Shown: positions 1 to 11,474 of the stretch, piece by piece
How the letters are laid out: each line of letters starts with the position of its first letter
How positions within the stretch are numbered: the first letter of the stretch is position 1
Assembly (NCBI GenBank): GCA_003254885.1
Contig: QANT01002150.1
Span: 1 to 40,782 of the forward strand
Direction: 5' to 3'
Origin: Purshia tridentata
Lineage: Eukaryota > Streptophyta > Magnoliopsida > Rosales > Rosaceae
Length of the DNA: 40,782 nucleotides
Notes under the pieces: generated by a model
The model's database searches: none
What the model was told of the DNA's origin: nothing
What the model saw: only the letters and a program-made list of their open reading frames with translations
Position numbers and translations under genes: made by a program

Positions 1-1719
1 GAAGGCCAAGGCCCAGAATGGTCCTTGAGTTTGATAAATGAAGGACAAGGCCCTCTTTGGCTTTAACAAAAAATCATACAGATATAAAAGCCACCAAACT
101 ACAGTCATAGTAGCATCTTTGCTGCCAATGTTTGCTTTGCGTTGCTTTCATTTTTTTTGCCTCTCCTTTCTTTCTTTCTCTCTCTCTCTTATTCACCTTC
201 CTTTTCTTTAGCAATGGAATTATGGTTCACTGAATTATTTCATTATTATATGTATTTACTAACATGTGTCTACATTCCGTTTGAACAATGTTGTCTTTTT
301 GGGCCTCTTTCTTCTTACTGCAAATGAAGCATGCGGTGGGTAATCATAAAAAAAAGAGGCATGTGATTCTTGGAGTTTCTATTTTCTTTTCAGATCGAGT
401 TGGCCTCTAGATTTTATTATTTTTCTTCAGTTTTAGTTGTGTGGATTATTTGTAATGTTGTTTGAATTAATTGTGTTGTGTGGGGTACAATTTAGTTACA
501 GGAATGGTTATAAACTGTGATGAGATCGAAACTGGACAACAACATTGTAAATCTAATAGGAACTTAAAACTTAGATATATTTGAGTTGTTTAAACTAGTT
601 TGTGAGAATTAATAATTAAATAGTAATCTGAATTTGTTACTTATAAGCCAGTCATTTGAAAAATGGTAACTAGGGAGTCTAGAACCCAAAAAAAAAAAAA
701 AAAAAAAAANAAAAAAAAAGGGATTCTTGAAGCAGAAAATGGACATGTAGTTCTTCTATTATGCCTAGAGCCAAGGAAAAGAAAAATTGAAGGGATTTGT
801 CAATCTAAAAATCTCAATACTGACTCGTCTAAAGCAAATTATAGTAAAGTTTGAAAGCTATGCATGTAGTTGAGATCAGGTTTACTTCATTAAGAAGAAA
901 TTAATAATTTTCATTAATTCATTGAGCTTAACTAGTACCTAGTGAAACACATTCAGCAAAGAGTAAGCAGAACATAGACTACTACGTACCACAAATCGTT
1001 TAGGGGAATGACCAAGGAAATTAATAAATTTATGCAGTACCCCATTTTGTCGTTGGATTGTAGTTCATATGCTTTACTAGAATATAAATATAAAGTTATA
1101 GCCTTGTTGGTAATAAAGTGCTTAATTAATAAATTATAATTTCGTATGGTGGTAACAATCATATGTTTTCATACTTGGCTCACTTGTTTGTTTAGCCAAA
1201 AAAATTACACTTTTATAGAATACTGAACAAAGAAATAGACTAAAGGTTGCATGACTATTCGAAATACTAAACAGAAATTAACTATATCTCTCTATATGAA
1301 ATGTGAATGTGAGTTTTGTTAAAAGTAATTTATATAGTTTGTTATATAAGTACTACTTGAATGCAATATAATATGATATGACAAATGCTTCCAGTATGCT
1401 TCAATAAATTAAAGTACTCATTTTTATTTTTATTTTTTTCCCTTTTCATATCATTGATTGAACTTCCAAAGACTCAAGCCTACATCACTCTCGGAAATTC
1501 AATCAAGTATTGAGTGTATGCGCTTTAAGTGTAGTTTTTTTGTAATTTCATTATTATGGATAAATTGACATTTGGATATTATGAGAGAGATGTACAAGTT
1601 CTTTTTATATTGATGGATAAGCTATGTAATCCAGATATTTGCAATGAAATGTGTTACTTACAATTCTGAGTAATAACAGTTATCAATAATTGTATGATGA
1701 AAAATGCATGTACGACTAA
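1..1719. other. gene-free AT-rich stretch
   Basis: I see no coding region. A TATAAAAG at 83-90 is followed by a CT-rich tract at about 140-215, which could be a promoter plus leader, but no convincing exon follows; the 61-codon frame at 142 is low-complexity Leu/Ser. A homopolymer A run at about 688-719 contains a single N at 710, so its length is unreliable. The rest is AT-rich sequence without recognisable repeats. Confidence 0.5.
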
Positions 1720-2176
1720 AATTAACAAATTAGTGACCAAAGTTTCAGTGCTCTGACATGTATACGTGACCAATGGCTTTAGTGACGAACTAAAGGATTT
1801 TAGTAACGAAGATTTATAAGGCGTTTTAAGGATGAAAAACTTGGTTGCTAAAACTACTATTTTCAGTGATTGATTGCTTTGGTCACTAAATGCATAGGGT
1901 TTAGTAACGAAATTTTACCTGTTTGTCACTAAAGCATATGCATTTAGTGACAAGAACCCTTCGTCACTAAAAATAATAGTTTCAGTGATCAATGCTTTAG
2001 TGAGGAATTTTTACTTGTTGCTCACTAAAGTGTTTTTAGGCACTTGGTTCTAGTGATGACGGAGTGACGAACATTTTTTCATCACTAAATGGCTTTAGTG
2101 ATTGGAGAAGAGGACTTTTAGCGACCAAACTGCTCATCACTAAAGCCCAAATTTCTTTTAGTGATTTGAGGTAGTG
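1720..2176. mobile_element. CACTA-like transposon end with subterminal repeats
   Basis: About 450 bp hold at least a dozen direct and inverted copies of a short motif related to TTTAGTGAC / GTCACTAAA. Arrays of short motifs in both orientations near the ends are typical of subterminal regions of plant CACTA (En/Spm) elements. The block stops at 2172-2176 with TAGTG, which read on the minus strand is a CACTA terminus followed by CTCAAATCACTAAAAG. A longer internal similarity links about 1850-1880 and 1970-1998. I find no matching CACTA terminus at the left, so the element is truncated or a solo end. No transposase coding is visible. Confidence 0.55.
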
Positions 2177-3255
2177 TTTCTTGCTAGAGTTTCATTTGAT
2201 AAGGTGATTTGGACCTTAAAGTCCAATAATGTTAAAACTTATACAATCTAATAAAACCTAAATCAAAACGTGAAAACTATCGAAGTTGTAAATTATATTT
2301 ATTTCATCCATATTATTTATAATAATTGAAAATTAAAAAATAAAGTTAAGGTAATTTATATAAAGAAATTCTCTAAAGTACTCATTAAGGAAACTATAGG
2401 ATCACCATAAAATTTAGTTATGTAATTTCAACTGTCCCTTTCTTTTTGCTCCCCAAAGCATAGTGTAATTTCTCAATTTTTATAAAAATATATGCCGGCC
2501 CATAATATAAATATGAGAGTGTGTTCGTACAGTGCCGAGGGCTCAACATATTCTTATGGTTTTTGTTCCTACTGGACAGTTGAAACTGTCGACTCTTGAG
2601 AGGTGTGTTTGTAAACTTCAAATGCTTGTACTTTTGTGTTTTGCGGTGTTGTATTCATTGTTCACATGTCAAAAAGACAAAAGAAATTTGTATAGATATC
2701 ATGTTTATATGATTTTAGGGTTGAAATTTTCCATAGTTTCACTGAGTACTAATGAAACTGTTTAACCATTTCAATAAGAAAAAAAATAGATGTCGAGTGC
2801 TCTGTTTATTAAAGGTAGGCGCCTTGTATTAGACATCTTCGTAGGGGATTTTTTGCCCATTATGCCATTAAAATTCCACATTGTGTTCAGGTTGGACAAT
2901 TACAAGTTACAACCTTATTAGTTATTAATGACATAGAATAAATAAATTTATTTCTCAGATGAAAATAAGTTTATAATTTCATATAAATATAAACAACTTT
3001 AATCATCACAAGAGTATATATATGGGTTAATGTTGATAGTTCGAAAGTGCAATATTTATTGCTCTTAATTATTTATTTTGTGCATTTTCATTTGATAATT
3101 GCAGTTTATTAGGCTTATTTTTCCATTGTCATAATATCTTTGGAGATTAGAGTAATTACTTGCATTATTACTATTTTATTAAAAATCTCGTCATTATATT
3201 GTATTTCTCAATTAAATGTGTAAGGGTTGCATAAGTTGTGATCAAGCATGCATAT
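2177..3255. other. intergenic, no gene seen
   Basis: AT-rich sequence between the CACTA-like block and the copia element. Short open frames around 2418-2765 have no recognisable motif and overlap each other on both strands, so I do not call them genes. Confidence 0.5.
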
Positions 3256-3424
3256 TGTTAGAGAACGTAATATGGTAGCATTATGTTCCTAGCCTAACTT
3301 GGTTTTGTATATGTGTGGTTGTGTTACTTTGGCTTAAGTCAAGCCCATGTTAATCCCTTGTATTTGGATACTATAAATACCTCTTGCAATCATGTTTTAT
3401 AACCAATGAAATAGTTTGCTCACA
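3256..3424 (+). repeat. 5' LTR of a copia element
   Basis: The segment opens with TGTTAGAGAAC and closes with GCTCACA, giving the TG...CA ends expected of an LTR, about 169 bp long. It contains a TATA-like TATAAATACC near 3371 and an AATGAAATAG near its end. It is followed at once by a tRNA-Met-type primer binding site, which fixes the right boundary. No second copy of this LTR is present in the window, so the left boundary rests on the TG dinucleotide and typical LTR layout. Confidence 0.65.
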
Positions 3425-3436
3425 TGGTATCAGAGC
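3425..3436 (+). other. primer binding site, initiator tRNA-Met type
   Basis: TGGTATCAGAGC directly abuts the LTR end. This is the standard plant Ty1/copia primer site, complementary to the 3' end of initiator tRNA-Met. Confidence 0.8.
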
Positions 3437-3522
3437 TACTAGTCTACTCACCCTAAAATTCTAAAATTTTACTTTTCTCAAACCCAAGCCATAAGTCTTC
3501 TTCTTATCTCCCACTTCCAGCC

Positions 3523-5170
3523 ATGTCTACTTATGAGTCTTCCTCTCCCTCTGGTCCTAATGTAGCCTCATTTCTCAAACTCATGGACTCGAACTATCTT
3601 CTTTGGTCTACTCAGATGCGCTCGTTTCTTGTTGGTCATGATTTATGGCGCTCGCCTCCCGACCTAACCATCGCCCCAACTCTTCTTGCGACTGCACCTG
3701 TGGCTAACACTGCTTATGCTTCCTGGTTCCAAAAAGATCAGCTTATTATGAGCTATCTCACTTCTACCCTTTTTGAGCCTATTCTTGCTATGGTTGTAGG
3801 GCAAGAATCTTCTATGGCTGTGTGGAACTACCACCAACACCATTTTTCTCAGAAGTCCACTGCCTATGTTGCCACTACTCACTTCCAACTCTTTATTATT
3901 AAAAAAGGGTGGCAAATCTATTACTGAATATTTGCAACAGGTCAAGACTCTTGTTGATCTTTGATCTCGACCGTGTTACTACTATGATGCGTGGTCTTGA
4001 CTCAAATTATGATATGTTGGTCACTGTCATCCTCAACACAGATCCTCTTCCCACTTTCTCTTATTTACATTCTCAACTCTCTCCTTTGAGTCATCCCAGG
4101 CTACCTAGTCTTTCTTCTGTGGCTGACACCTCCTTTCAGGCTCTTGTTGCTCAACAACAACCTTGTAATTAGTCGATCCATTCTTCTTCGTCGCTACCTT
4201 ACCAATCTAATCGTGGTGGTGGGAATAGCTGTTATGGTAGCAGTGGTGGGCGCGGAGGATATCGCGGTGGTGGACGCTAGGGTCGCGGCCTCTGTCATGG
4301 CTATGGCGGAGGCCAATTCCAACAGTAGTCGGGTCCTTCCTATGGCTGGCCCCTTATCACCCTCCTTCCTCCCATTGGTTAGGCAACTCTGGCCGTGGTA
4401 CTTAGGCTCCTTCTTCTAGTGTTTTGGGGGCTGCTCCAAACCAATGGTGCACTACTTGCTCCACTAATCGTCATGTTGCCCATATGTGTCCTCACAAGTA
4501 TTTCGGCCCTAACTCATTTTCTGCACCTTTTGATGGCTATCTTGATACTTACCCAACTCCTGCTTTTCCTGAGATGACTTGGATTCTTGACACTGGAGCC
4601 ACCCATCATATGACTGGCAACCCTGTCCTCAACTCGACTCTGTATATAGGTAACAATAATGTTCTATTGGGTAACGGTGATACCATGAACATATCCCAAA
4701 TTGGTAAACTTCCATTCACCCTTAGTTCTAAGGATTTTACTCTTCATAATGTCTTTTCTGTTCCTTCCTTACATAAGAATTTACTTTCTGTTATTCAATT
4801 CACTAAGGATAATTCCGTTATATTTATCTTTGATCCTTTTGGTTTTCAAAGAACTAAACTCAAATCTTTTTTACCTCTTTTTCAAGGCCCATGTAGAGAT
4901 GGGTTATACCATCTCTCTTTATCGTCTCCTCAAGCTTTTGTTGCGACTCTTTCCTCTTTGGTTTAGGCTCTAGTTTATGCTCGGTTATCTATCGTCTTCC
5001 ATTCTTCTTTGTTTAGGCTCAAGTTTGGGTTCTACTTTTTGCAATAAAGACTTTTTTTTGTAAATGTTGTGCTCTTTGCAAGTCTACTCAACTTCCTTTT
5101 TCAATTAATAACAGCAGCCCTTGTGACTCTTCCTTTATAGTAAGGCTTGGACCACCCCTGCAAAAGTAAG
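3523..5170 (+). mobile_element. truncated Ty1/copia gag-protease remnant
   Basis: The frame starting at 3523 reads as copia Gag: MSTYESSSPSGPN, then LKLMDSNYLLWSTQMRSFL, the UBN2-type N-terminal region. An extra A in the run near 3901-3906 shifts the frame; in the next frame the expected KGGKSITEYLQQVKTLVDL follows, then a stop. Further breaks lie between 3964 and 4424. From 4424 a clean frame gives the CX2CX4HX4C zinc knuckle (C at about 4448), the aspartic protease motif LDTGATHHMTG (Asp codon at about 4589), and the KNLLSV and DGLYHL signatures of the gag-pre-integrase region. After a stop near 4966, decayed remnants (ALCKSTQLPFS at about 5067-5100) continue to about 5170. Integrase core, reverse transcriptase, RNase H and 3' LTR are absent. 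The element is dead. Confidence 0.85.
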
Positions 5171-5429
5171 TGGGTTAGCATCCTTTGGACCACATCAACT
5201 GTATGTCACATCATAAAATATGCACAAGAAAACTACTATTTCACATCAAGCTTAGGGGGTCTACTCTACTATGGAACACATGGGGAAAAGGCCTCACCAA
5301 GTCCACTTTGAGGAATGTTTTGAGATTGTTTCTGTAAATTAGAATATTAGTATATGCTTATTTAAAAATCAACCAAAAATTAAAGAAGTGTATAATTCTT
5401 CAAATGTTACTTGACTTGAGCCTGTATTC
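5171..5429. other. junction between copia and Mutator-like remnants
   Basis: No coding seen. This is presumably the left (3') untranslated part of the Mutator-like element or older sequence. I found no terminal inverted repeat or 9-bp target duplication here. Confidence 0.35.
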
Positions 5430-7946
5430 TTGACTTTGGGGCATGATCGAATGTTGTGGCCTTCTACTCCACATCTACTACACATAATCCTCAGCTTGAA
5501 CCTCTGCAATTTGTGGCCCTTTGATGATGGTGCTTTTTATTCATTAGCAGATCTAATTCTTGCCTTTTTTAGGCCTCCCATGTTGCTTATGAAATTTGGG
5601 AGGCATCAATTGAGGTTTATCTGTCTTTGTCCACAAGTCTTGACTTGTTATAGGATCGATCATTGGCATGTAGGTTCTCTCATAAGCTGCCTTTTGTAAC
5701 AATCAGCCACAAACTTCTTTGGCTCACCATGAAATATGCTAATGGCAACACATGCATGTACACAAGGAAGACCACTAAGGTACAACATTTTGCATGAGCC
5801 TGTATAAGTGTCCAAATCCACTATATGAGTCCCACTATATGTGATGACTTGCTATTTTCTCTTCCCTACCAGTCTTGGGATACAGTACAAAGCATCCTTC
5901 TTGTTTGCCTCTAGAATCTTGTTAATTCTAGGTCCTATAGCATGAATCCACCTCTCTAACCCTGTGCTTCTAAAACATGTCAACAACATCAAATTATGCC
6001 TTATCCTTTCTAACATTGTAAGAATATTCTTATCTCTTACATCCAGGATAGCCTTGTTAAAAGCCTCACAATTGTTATTATGCTGCTTGTCACATATAAT
6101 CTTTGTTCTGAAATGAGACTTAGTCTAATACTTTGCATTATGTAGCCATGCGAAAGCTGACTCATCAAGGTCTAGCATCTTCTTCATCTCATCAAACCAC
6201 TGAAGTGTTGAAAACCTTACTTTGCAGCTTCATAGCCAAACCCTTGTGTAACTTGTTGAAGTTTGTATAAACATGCTTTAAGCAGTGTCTATGATCTGCA
6301 TGAGGGAACAATTCCTTCACTACCTCAAGCAATATCTTCTGCTTGTCTGACATAAATACCCACCCATGTGAATTCTCTATATTTAGTTCATATGCTAACA
6401 ACCTCAAAAACTATCTCCAATTATTGTAACTCTTAACTTCCACAACAGAATATACTATAGGGTATATGCCATTGTTGCAATCAACCCAAACAGTAGACAA
6501 TATTTGTCCAGGGTGGTGTCCCTTGATGTGGCAACCATCCAATCCTATGAATTGCCTATACCCTTCAAGGAAACCTTTTTTTAGTGCACCCAGGCATATG
6601 TAGACCCTTTCAAACTGTGGCCTCTCACGTTCCAAATTTTATTGAATCTTTGGTGTTGTTCCCTCATTCCATTTCACAAGCTCTTTACAATAATCTCCAA
6701 GGTTGGCATATTGTTTAATGTATGTACCCTCCAATACAGCGCATGCCTTTTGTTTGGCTCTATATATCTGTGAATTTAGGGATTGATTTTGCGTTCAACT
6801 CTCACTTGTTCCTTGAAAGCTTGTAGGTTCCATACAAGATTTCAGCTTAGTTGATATGCATACTTATTAGCTAAGTATGTGGCGTTGACATGCCTATTCT
6901 TCGTAGACTTATTACACTTGTGCTCAGTGAAGGATGCAAACACCATAAATGGACACGTCTTATGGACACACTTTGCTCTAATTGCATTTGAATATTCTTA
7001 ATTCCTTAAGTCCCTCTCAGTCTGTCTTGAATATTGTGTAACAATAGCCCTGAACCAATTATGGGTAGCATATCTCTGCCCCATATAAAACTGCACTTTC
7101 TTTATGTCTACTTCAAGTCTGAAAACTACACACTTTGAAATATTAAATTTGGGCAACTTTCTTGCAGAACCAACTACATCATCCCCAACACTAGAAGATG
7201 ATACTTTATAGTTTCCAATCCCAGTATCTTGAGTGTTATCTCACACTGCCTCCTCTTATAAGTGTGGTCCGTCAGGAAGTTCATGGTCAACATAAGACTC
7301 ATACAACTTGTCATCCTTCTTTAGAATTTTGATCTCTATTTCACTGTCCTCATAGCCGCTATCAATAAAATCGATCTGCATCTTCAACATCATCATCCTG
7401 ATCTTCATATTCCTAGCCTCATTTACAGTGTGTTCACTAGCCTCAGCATTTGCAAGTTCTTCCCTCTCCACATCATTTGTGGTCTCATGCTCAATCCCTT
7501 CCCTCAGCGCCTTATTTGCTGCTTCATGCTCAGGTTCTTCCCTCACCACCTCAGGACCAATAGTAAAATGAATGACCAAATCATCCATGGTGGTGTTATG
7601 CACCACCTCATTATTTCCCATTAAGTAAATACTAATCAGTAATCACCCTCTCTGCACTATATGGAATTTTCTCACTTAAATTGAAAAGTACACCATCACA
7701 GTCGATCTTTACAATTTCTGGTCCTCTAATGTAGAAGAAACTCACATCCTTTTGTGCACCCAGTTTTGCTATGCCATTCAGCTCTAACAAAGACATTATG
7801 TCCATATAAGCATGGTCAAACCAACTTACATTACCACCAACATAGCAAGGGCTCTCATCAACTATATATAACTTACCCCCATGACATAATTGCAGTGTAA
7901 CCTCATCTACATCGACTACAAACACACAAAAAGGACAAATCATCAA
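5430..7946 (-). mobile_element. Mutator-like (MuDR type) transposase, decayed
   Basis: Read on the minus strand, the domains come in the order of plant MULE transposases. An N-terminal PB1-like region (7946-7632; CYVGGNVSWFDHAYMDIMS) is followed by an acidic linker (7621-7256). The MuDR DNA-binding region is about 7170-6900, with VQFYMGQRYATHNWFRAIV. The DDE core has FIGLDGCHIKG (first Asp, about 6560) and WVFMSDKQKILLEV (second Asp, about 6345), with HCLKHVYTNF after it. A SWIM zinc finger has CKMLYLSGLPCVHAC (about 5790-5745). A terminal CX2CX4HX4C zinc knuckle, CSRCGVEGHNIRSC, spans 5482-5441. Many in-frame stops and frameshifts separate these blocks, so it cannot encode an active transposase. 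Terminal inverted repeats were not found. The true 5' end may lie as far right as about 9965, beyond the hAT-like insertion. Confidence 0.85.
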
Positions 7947-8120
7947 TCACATGTTACTACAAGCATACCACTGCAGTAAGCCTAAGCCAAAACTAATGAC
8001 CAGCATGTTGTGTCCAATTTTGTGCAAATTTGCTAGTAGAGAAAAATACTATTTTTTGTCTATTTTGTCAGATAGCCACTACATGTTTAGTTAAATTTTT
8101 GTGACCTAAACCTTAATACC

Positions 8121-9018
8121 TAGGGGTGGTTTCTTTTACTGAAACCATACCAATACCATGCAGATCGGTACAGTATTTTTTCTTGAATTTTCAGTATCTC
8201 TCCAATACCGTACGGTACCAGAAAAATACAGTATCAATATTGGTATTGATATACCCATACCGGCGCTATACCGATCCTCTTTCTATTTTTCTTTGGTATT
8301 TTTTTAACAAAATCTTATTTCTTATAATTTTTTTGGGCCTTTACCTTGCATTTTCTTATGGGGCTTCATCTTACATTTTAAATTGGGTCGTGCTCTTGTA
8401 TTTTTTTTTTGTACCAAGCCCAATCCCACATAACACATAACACACCCACACCCACACACACCCACTAGCCACACCATCTCTCTTTGGTCTGTACGTTACA
8501 TTTCCACATTTCTCTCACTCTCTCTGTCTGCTCCAGCCGCTGCCACCATCTCCCTCTCTGTCCGATCCAAGCTGCCACCACCACCATCTTTTCTCTCTCT
8601 ATGTCCGATCTCAGCCACCACCCATCTCTTTTTCTCCAATCTCAACCACCACCACCATCTTTTTATCTGATCTCAGCCACCACCACCATCTCTCTCTCTT
8701 CGATCTCAGCCACACCATATCTCTCTCTTCAATCCCAGCTACCACCACCACCACCACCCTCACCTTGATCTCAGACCCCCACCACCACCATCAACCTCCC
8801 TCTCCCTCTCTCTATCTTCTCCTCTCTCTCTCTATGTCTTATCTCTCTCTGTCAGCAAGCCAATACCTCTGATACCGCTTATCTCCGACTGATACCGAAC
8901 TATGCGGTTACCGACCACCATTGGAATGGTATCGAAGCCAAAAACAAGGATTCCAACTCTTAACGGTCGGCACACAGTATTGGGTTTCGGTACAGTTACC
9001 ATACCGGACCCACCCCTA
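8121..9018. mobile_element. non-autonomous hAT-like element
   Basis: The two ends are inverted copies: TAGGGGTGG at 8121-8129 and CCACCCCTA at 9010-9018. Both subterminal zones are rich in short TACCG/CGGTA motifs, as in plant hAT elements. The flanking octamers TTAATACC and CTAACACT agree at five of eight positions, a possible decayed 8-bp target duplication. The interior (about 8420-8830) is simple sequence: an ACACCC tract followed by CT-rich and CCACCAC repeats. There is no transposase. The 94-codon frame at 8484 is only a translation of the repeats. Confidence 0.6.
8484..8830. repeat. CT/CCACCA minisatellite inside the hAT-like element
   Basis: Imperfect units of roughly 30-50 bp combine a CGATCTCAGCCACCACCACC-type core with a CTCTCTCTC tail and repeat several times, with variable trinucleotide and dinucleotide lengths. 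This looks like replication-slippage expansion. Confidence 0.7.
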
Positions 9019-9521
9019 CTAACACTCCTTAACCTTAAATTAATTTCAATAAAAATCAAAACCATATCATTAAAACATTAATTTCCAAAAAAACCAAAAC
9101 CATAAAACCTGGAATAAAAAAACTCTTAATCCTAAAAAAAGACACAAGCCCCCACAAAACTCTAAAATATTGACAAGGGCACATGCGATCAACTGGACCA
9201 AAACTTATAAAAAAACCCTAAATGTTTGACCTTATGCCTCAATAATGGAGAAGCATACAAAAGAAACCCTAATTTTGGGGCCACCAACAAATAACATAGC
9301 ATAAGACAAAAGGAAGATAGAGATTCCACTTACTTTCCACCAGCACAAAGGCCCCATGTTCTCTGACGACCACCATCTTCTAAGCCTCACCTTTCCCTTT
9401 CTAATCTTTACTTTTCGAATCTTCATTGTGGTAGGAATTGATTTCTGCTTACACTCACCTCACAACCACCTTTCGCACAAGTGGAGATGGAGAATATCTC
9501 AAACAGTAGAGTGGAGCATCG
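9019..9521. other. intergenic, possible 5' flank of the Mutator-like element
   Basis: No coding seen. The stretch is A-rich and then pyrimidine-rich. It may be the displaced 5' untranslated part of the minus-strand Mutator-like element, split by the hAT-like insertion. That is inference from position only. Confidence 0.3.
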
Positions 9522-9799
9522 ATCTAGTGGTGGGCTGATTCAAATGGAACCATTTAAGTCAGAGGTGGGACCTACTCTATGTTGATGTGTTGCCGATTTG
9601 GCGATATGTCAGGTCCAATTAGCTATTATGCTGTGAAATTACTAAAAAGTCCATCCACGTATCTAGTGGTGGGCTGATTCAAATGGAACCATTTAAGTCA
9701 AAGGTGGGACCCACTCTATGTTGATGTGGTGCCGGTTTGGCGATATGTCAGGTCCAATTAGCTGTTATGCTGTGAAATTACTAAAAAGTCCATCCACGT
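9522..9799. repeat. two tandem copies of a 139-bp unit
   Basis: Copy 1 is 9522-9660 and copy 2 is 9661-9799. Each starts ATCTAGTGGTGGGCTGATTC and ends TCCATCCACGT. They differ at only a handful of positions (for example AGAGGTGGG versus AAAGGTGGG and TGCCGATTT versus TGCCGGTTT), so the duplication is recent compared with neighbouring decayed elements. Confidence 0.9.
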
Positions 9800-11230
9800 A
9801 GGCGCCACGTCAGCATATTTGACAAACATTTGGACGAAGTGGATGGAAATTGAGTTTTAGTTGATATCAGTAAAGTTTGGAGGGCAAAGTAAGAGGATTT
9901 AAGTTTTAGAGAGCAAAGTGAAAAAAGAAGTATGTTTTAGAGGGCAAATTCAATAATAAGCCTAAATTTAATCTTTAATAAGAATCTAACTAAAGTGGTT
10001 CTAAATGAAGAGTGTCATTCCACCTTTAGTGGATTGCATCTCTATACTATATATATATATCCTCCAATTCTAGCACCATATATATTTTGTATATAACACC
10101 TACTATTGGACATCGCACCAAACTTAAACATATACCACTAGACTAATAGATTGCTAGTGATCTCACTGGACTTTCAAGGAAGAGTTGTTAAAAGTTTTCT
10201 TATTTCACTATTTTTGTATAAATTGAAATTTCCAAATAGATCACTAACAAGTCTAAGGGGGGTCTACAAGCTTAAATACACAAATTCAATTTTAAAATTA
10301 CTAAGTTGAATAATTAAGCAGCGAATAAAAATCAACCAAATATGATCAAGTAAATTTACAATCAAAACAACCACACAAGGAACACATAGATTTGTTGACA
10401 TAGAAACCCTTAACTAGGAAAAATTGTAGGACCTAGTCTAAAGAAAAACAATACATTATGATATCTAAAAAGTTACAATCAATGACTCCATCCAAACCTA
10501 ATCTAGACTCCTTTTAGAAAGATAAACTCATCTCACGCCACTTGTTGCTCTTCAATCACAGGAATTGTGTACAGACCTTCTTGCCAACGCCTTGAAGACA
10601 AGAGCTCACGAACCTGGCTTCGATCTTGACGCTCAAGTTCAGTCAATGATGGAGAATGAATGAATGAAGTCGATAACTTGAATAGATTCACAAGGAACAA
10701 TCTATTCAAGCTATTTATGTTTTTGTATAATAAATTATTCTATATGATTTTGCTTTTATGCAACAAGAATGTTTATGAAATCAAAGCTTACACTAAAACC
10801 TAGAATGCACAATCTTTCAAAAGTGTATAATGTATGAGCAATTTTGACTTATATATGTTAAAACAAACTAGTTATAAAATAAAAATCCTAATAACCAAGG
10901 AGACAAGCCATAAACTAGATAGGAAAGAATTAACATTTAATTAGGACTTTAAAACCTAGAAAAATTAGGATTAGAAAACTTAAAAAAAAAAATATTTTAG
11001 AACGCATATGATCGATCCTACAAAGCATATAGATGATTAATTTAACGTCTTGGTAGGATCGATTACAGGAGCTATGTAAAACTAGACTACAGGAGGAACG
11101 ATTCTCTGGGACAAAAAAATTTAAACTTAAATAACACACGCGTGGGATCGATCCTCCTAAGAGTAGGATCTGGGATTAAAACACCTTTTATAACTTTCTC
11201 AAACATCCTTTTCAAACCTGAAAATATTTT
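9800..11230. other. gene-free stretch
   Basis: No coding seen. About 9870-9960 has three spaced variants of an AGGGCAAAGT / AGAGCAAAGT phrase, a style often seen near Mutator-like ends. An ATATATATAT tract lies near 10050. A few AGGATCGAT motifs occur at about 11010-11170. Short frames on the minus strand lack recognisable motifs. Confidence 0.45.
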
Positions 11231-11474
11231 GTCAAAATTTAGGATTTTAGCGTAGAAAATAAAGCTGCATACTTTATTATTCTCCATAATGAGGTATTTA
11301 TAACAGTACAATCCTATTCACATAGGCAATTTACCTAATTAAGACTATTAATAAAAGAAATCTATCCTAATTAGGCTAGGACAAGTAGACATAAAAATAA
11401 AGTAAACACAATATAAGGAAATTAAACTAGAACTATAAATTATAATTAATAAAAAGATACAATGTCTTCTAACA
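11231..11474 (-). repeat. 3' LTR of a non-autonomous LTR element
   Basis: This 244-bp segment matches 13526-13761 along its whole length with scattered substitutions and small indels. Shared stretches include CTAATTAGGCTAGGACAAGT. Its ends are TGTCAA...TTCTAACA in plus orientation, i.e. TGTTAG...TTGACA on the coding strand. A polypurine tract abuts it, so it is the downstream LTR of a minus-strand element. Confidence 0.9.

Noticed and set aside
142-327. Small secreted-peptide gene
   Set aside because: The 61-codon frame begins with a low-complexity Leu/Ser/Phe stretch from a T/C-rich tract, and nothing after it looks conserved.
3425-3436. TGGTATCAGAGC as part of a tRNA gene
   Set aside because: It sits at an LTR edge and matches a primer binding site; no cloverleaf can be drawn. 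The same holds for 13514-13525.
8484-8768. 94-codon frame rich in Pro/Ser/His
   Set aside because: It is the translation of a CT/CCACCA minisatellite inside a non-autonomous transposon.
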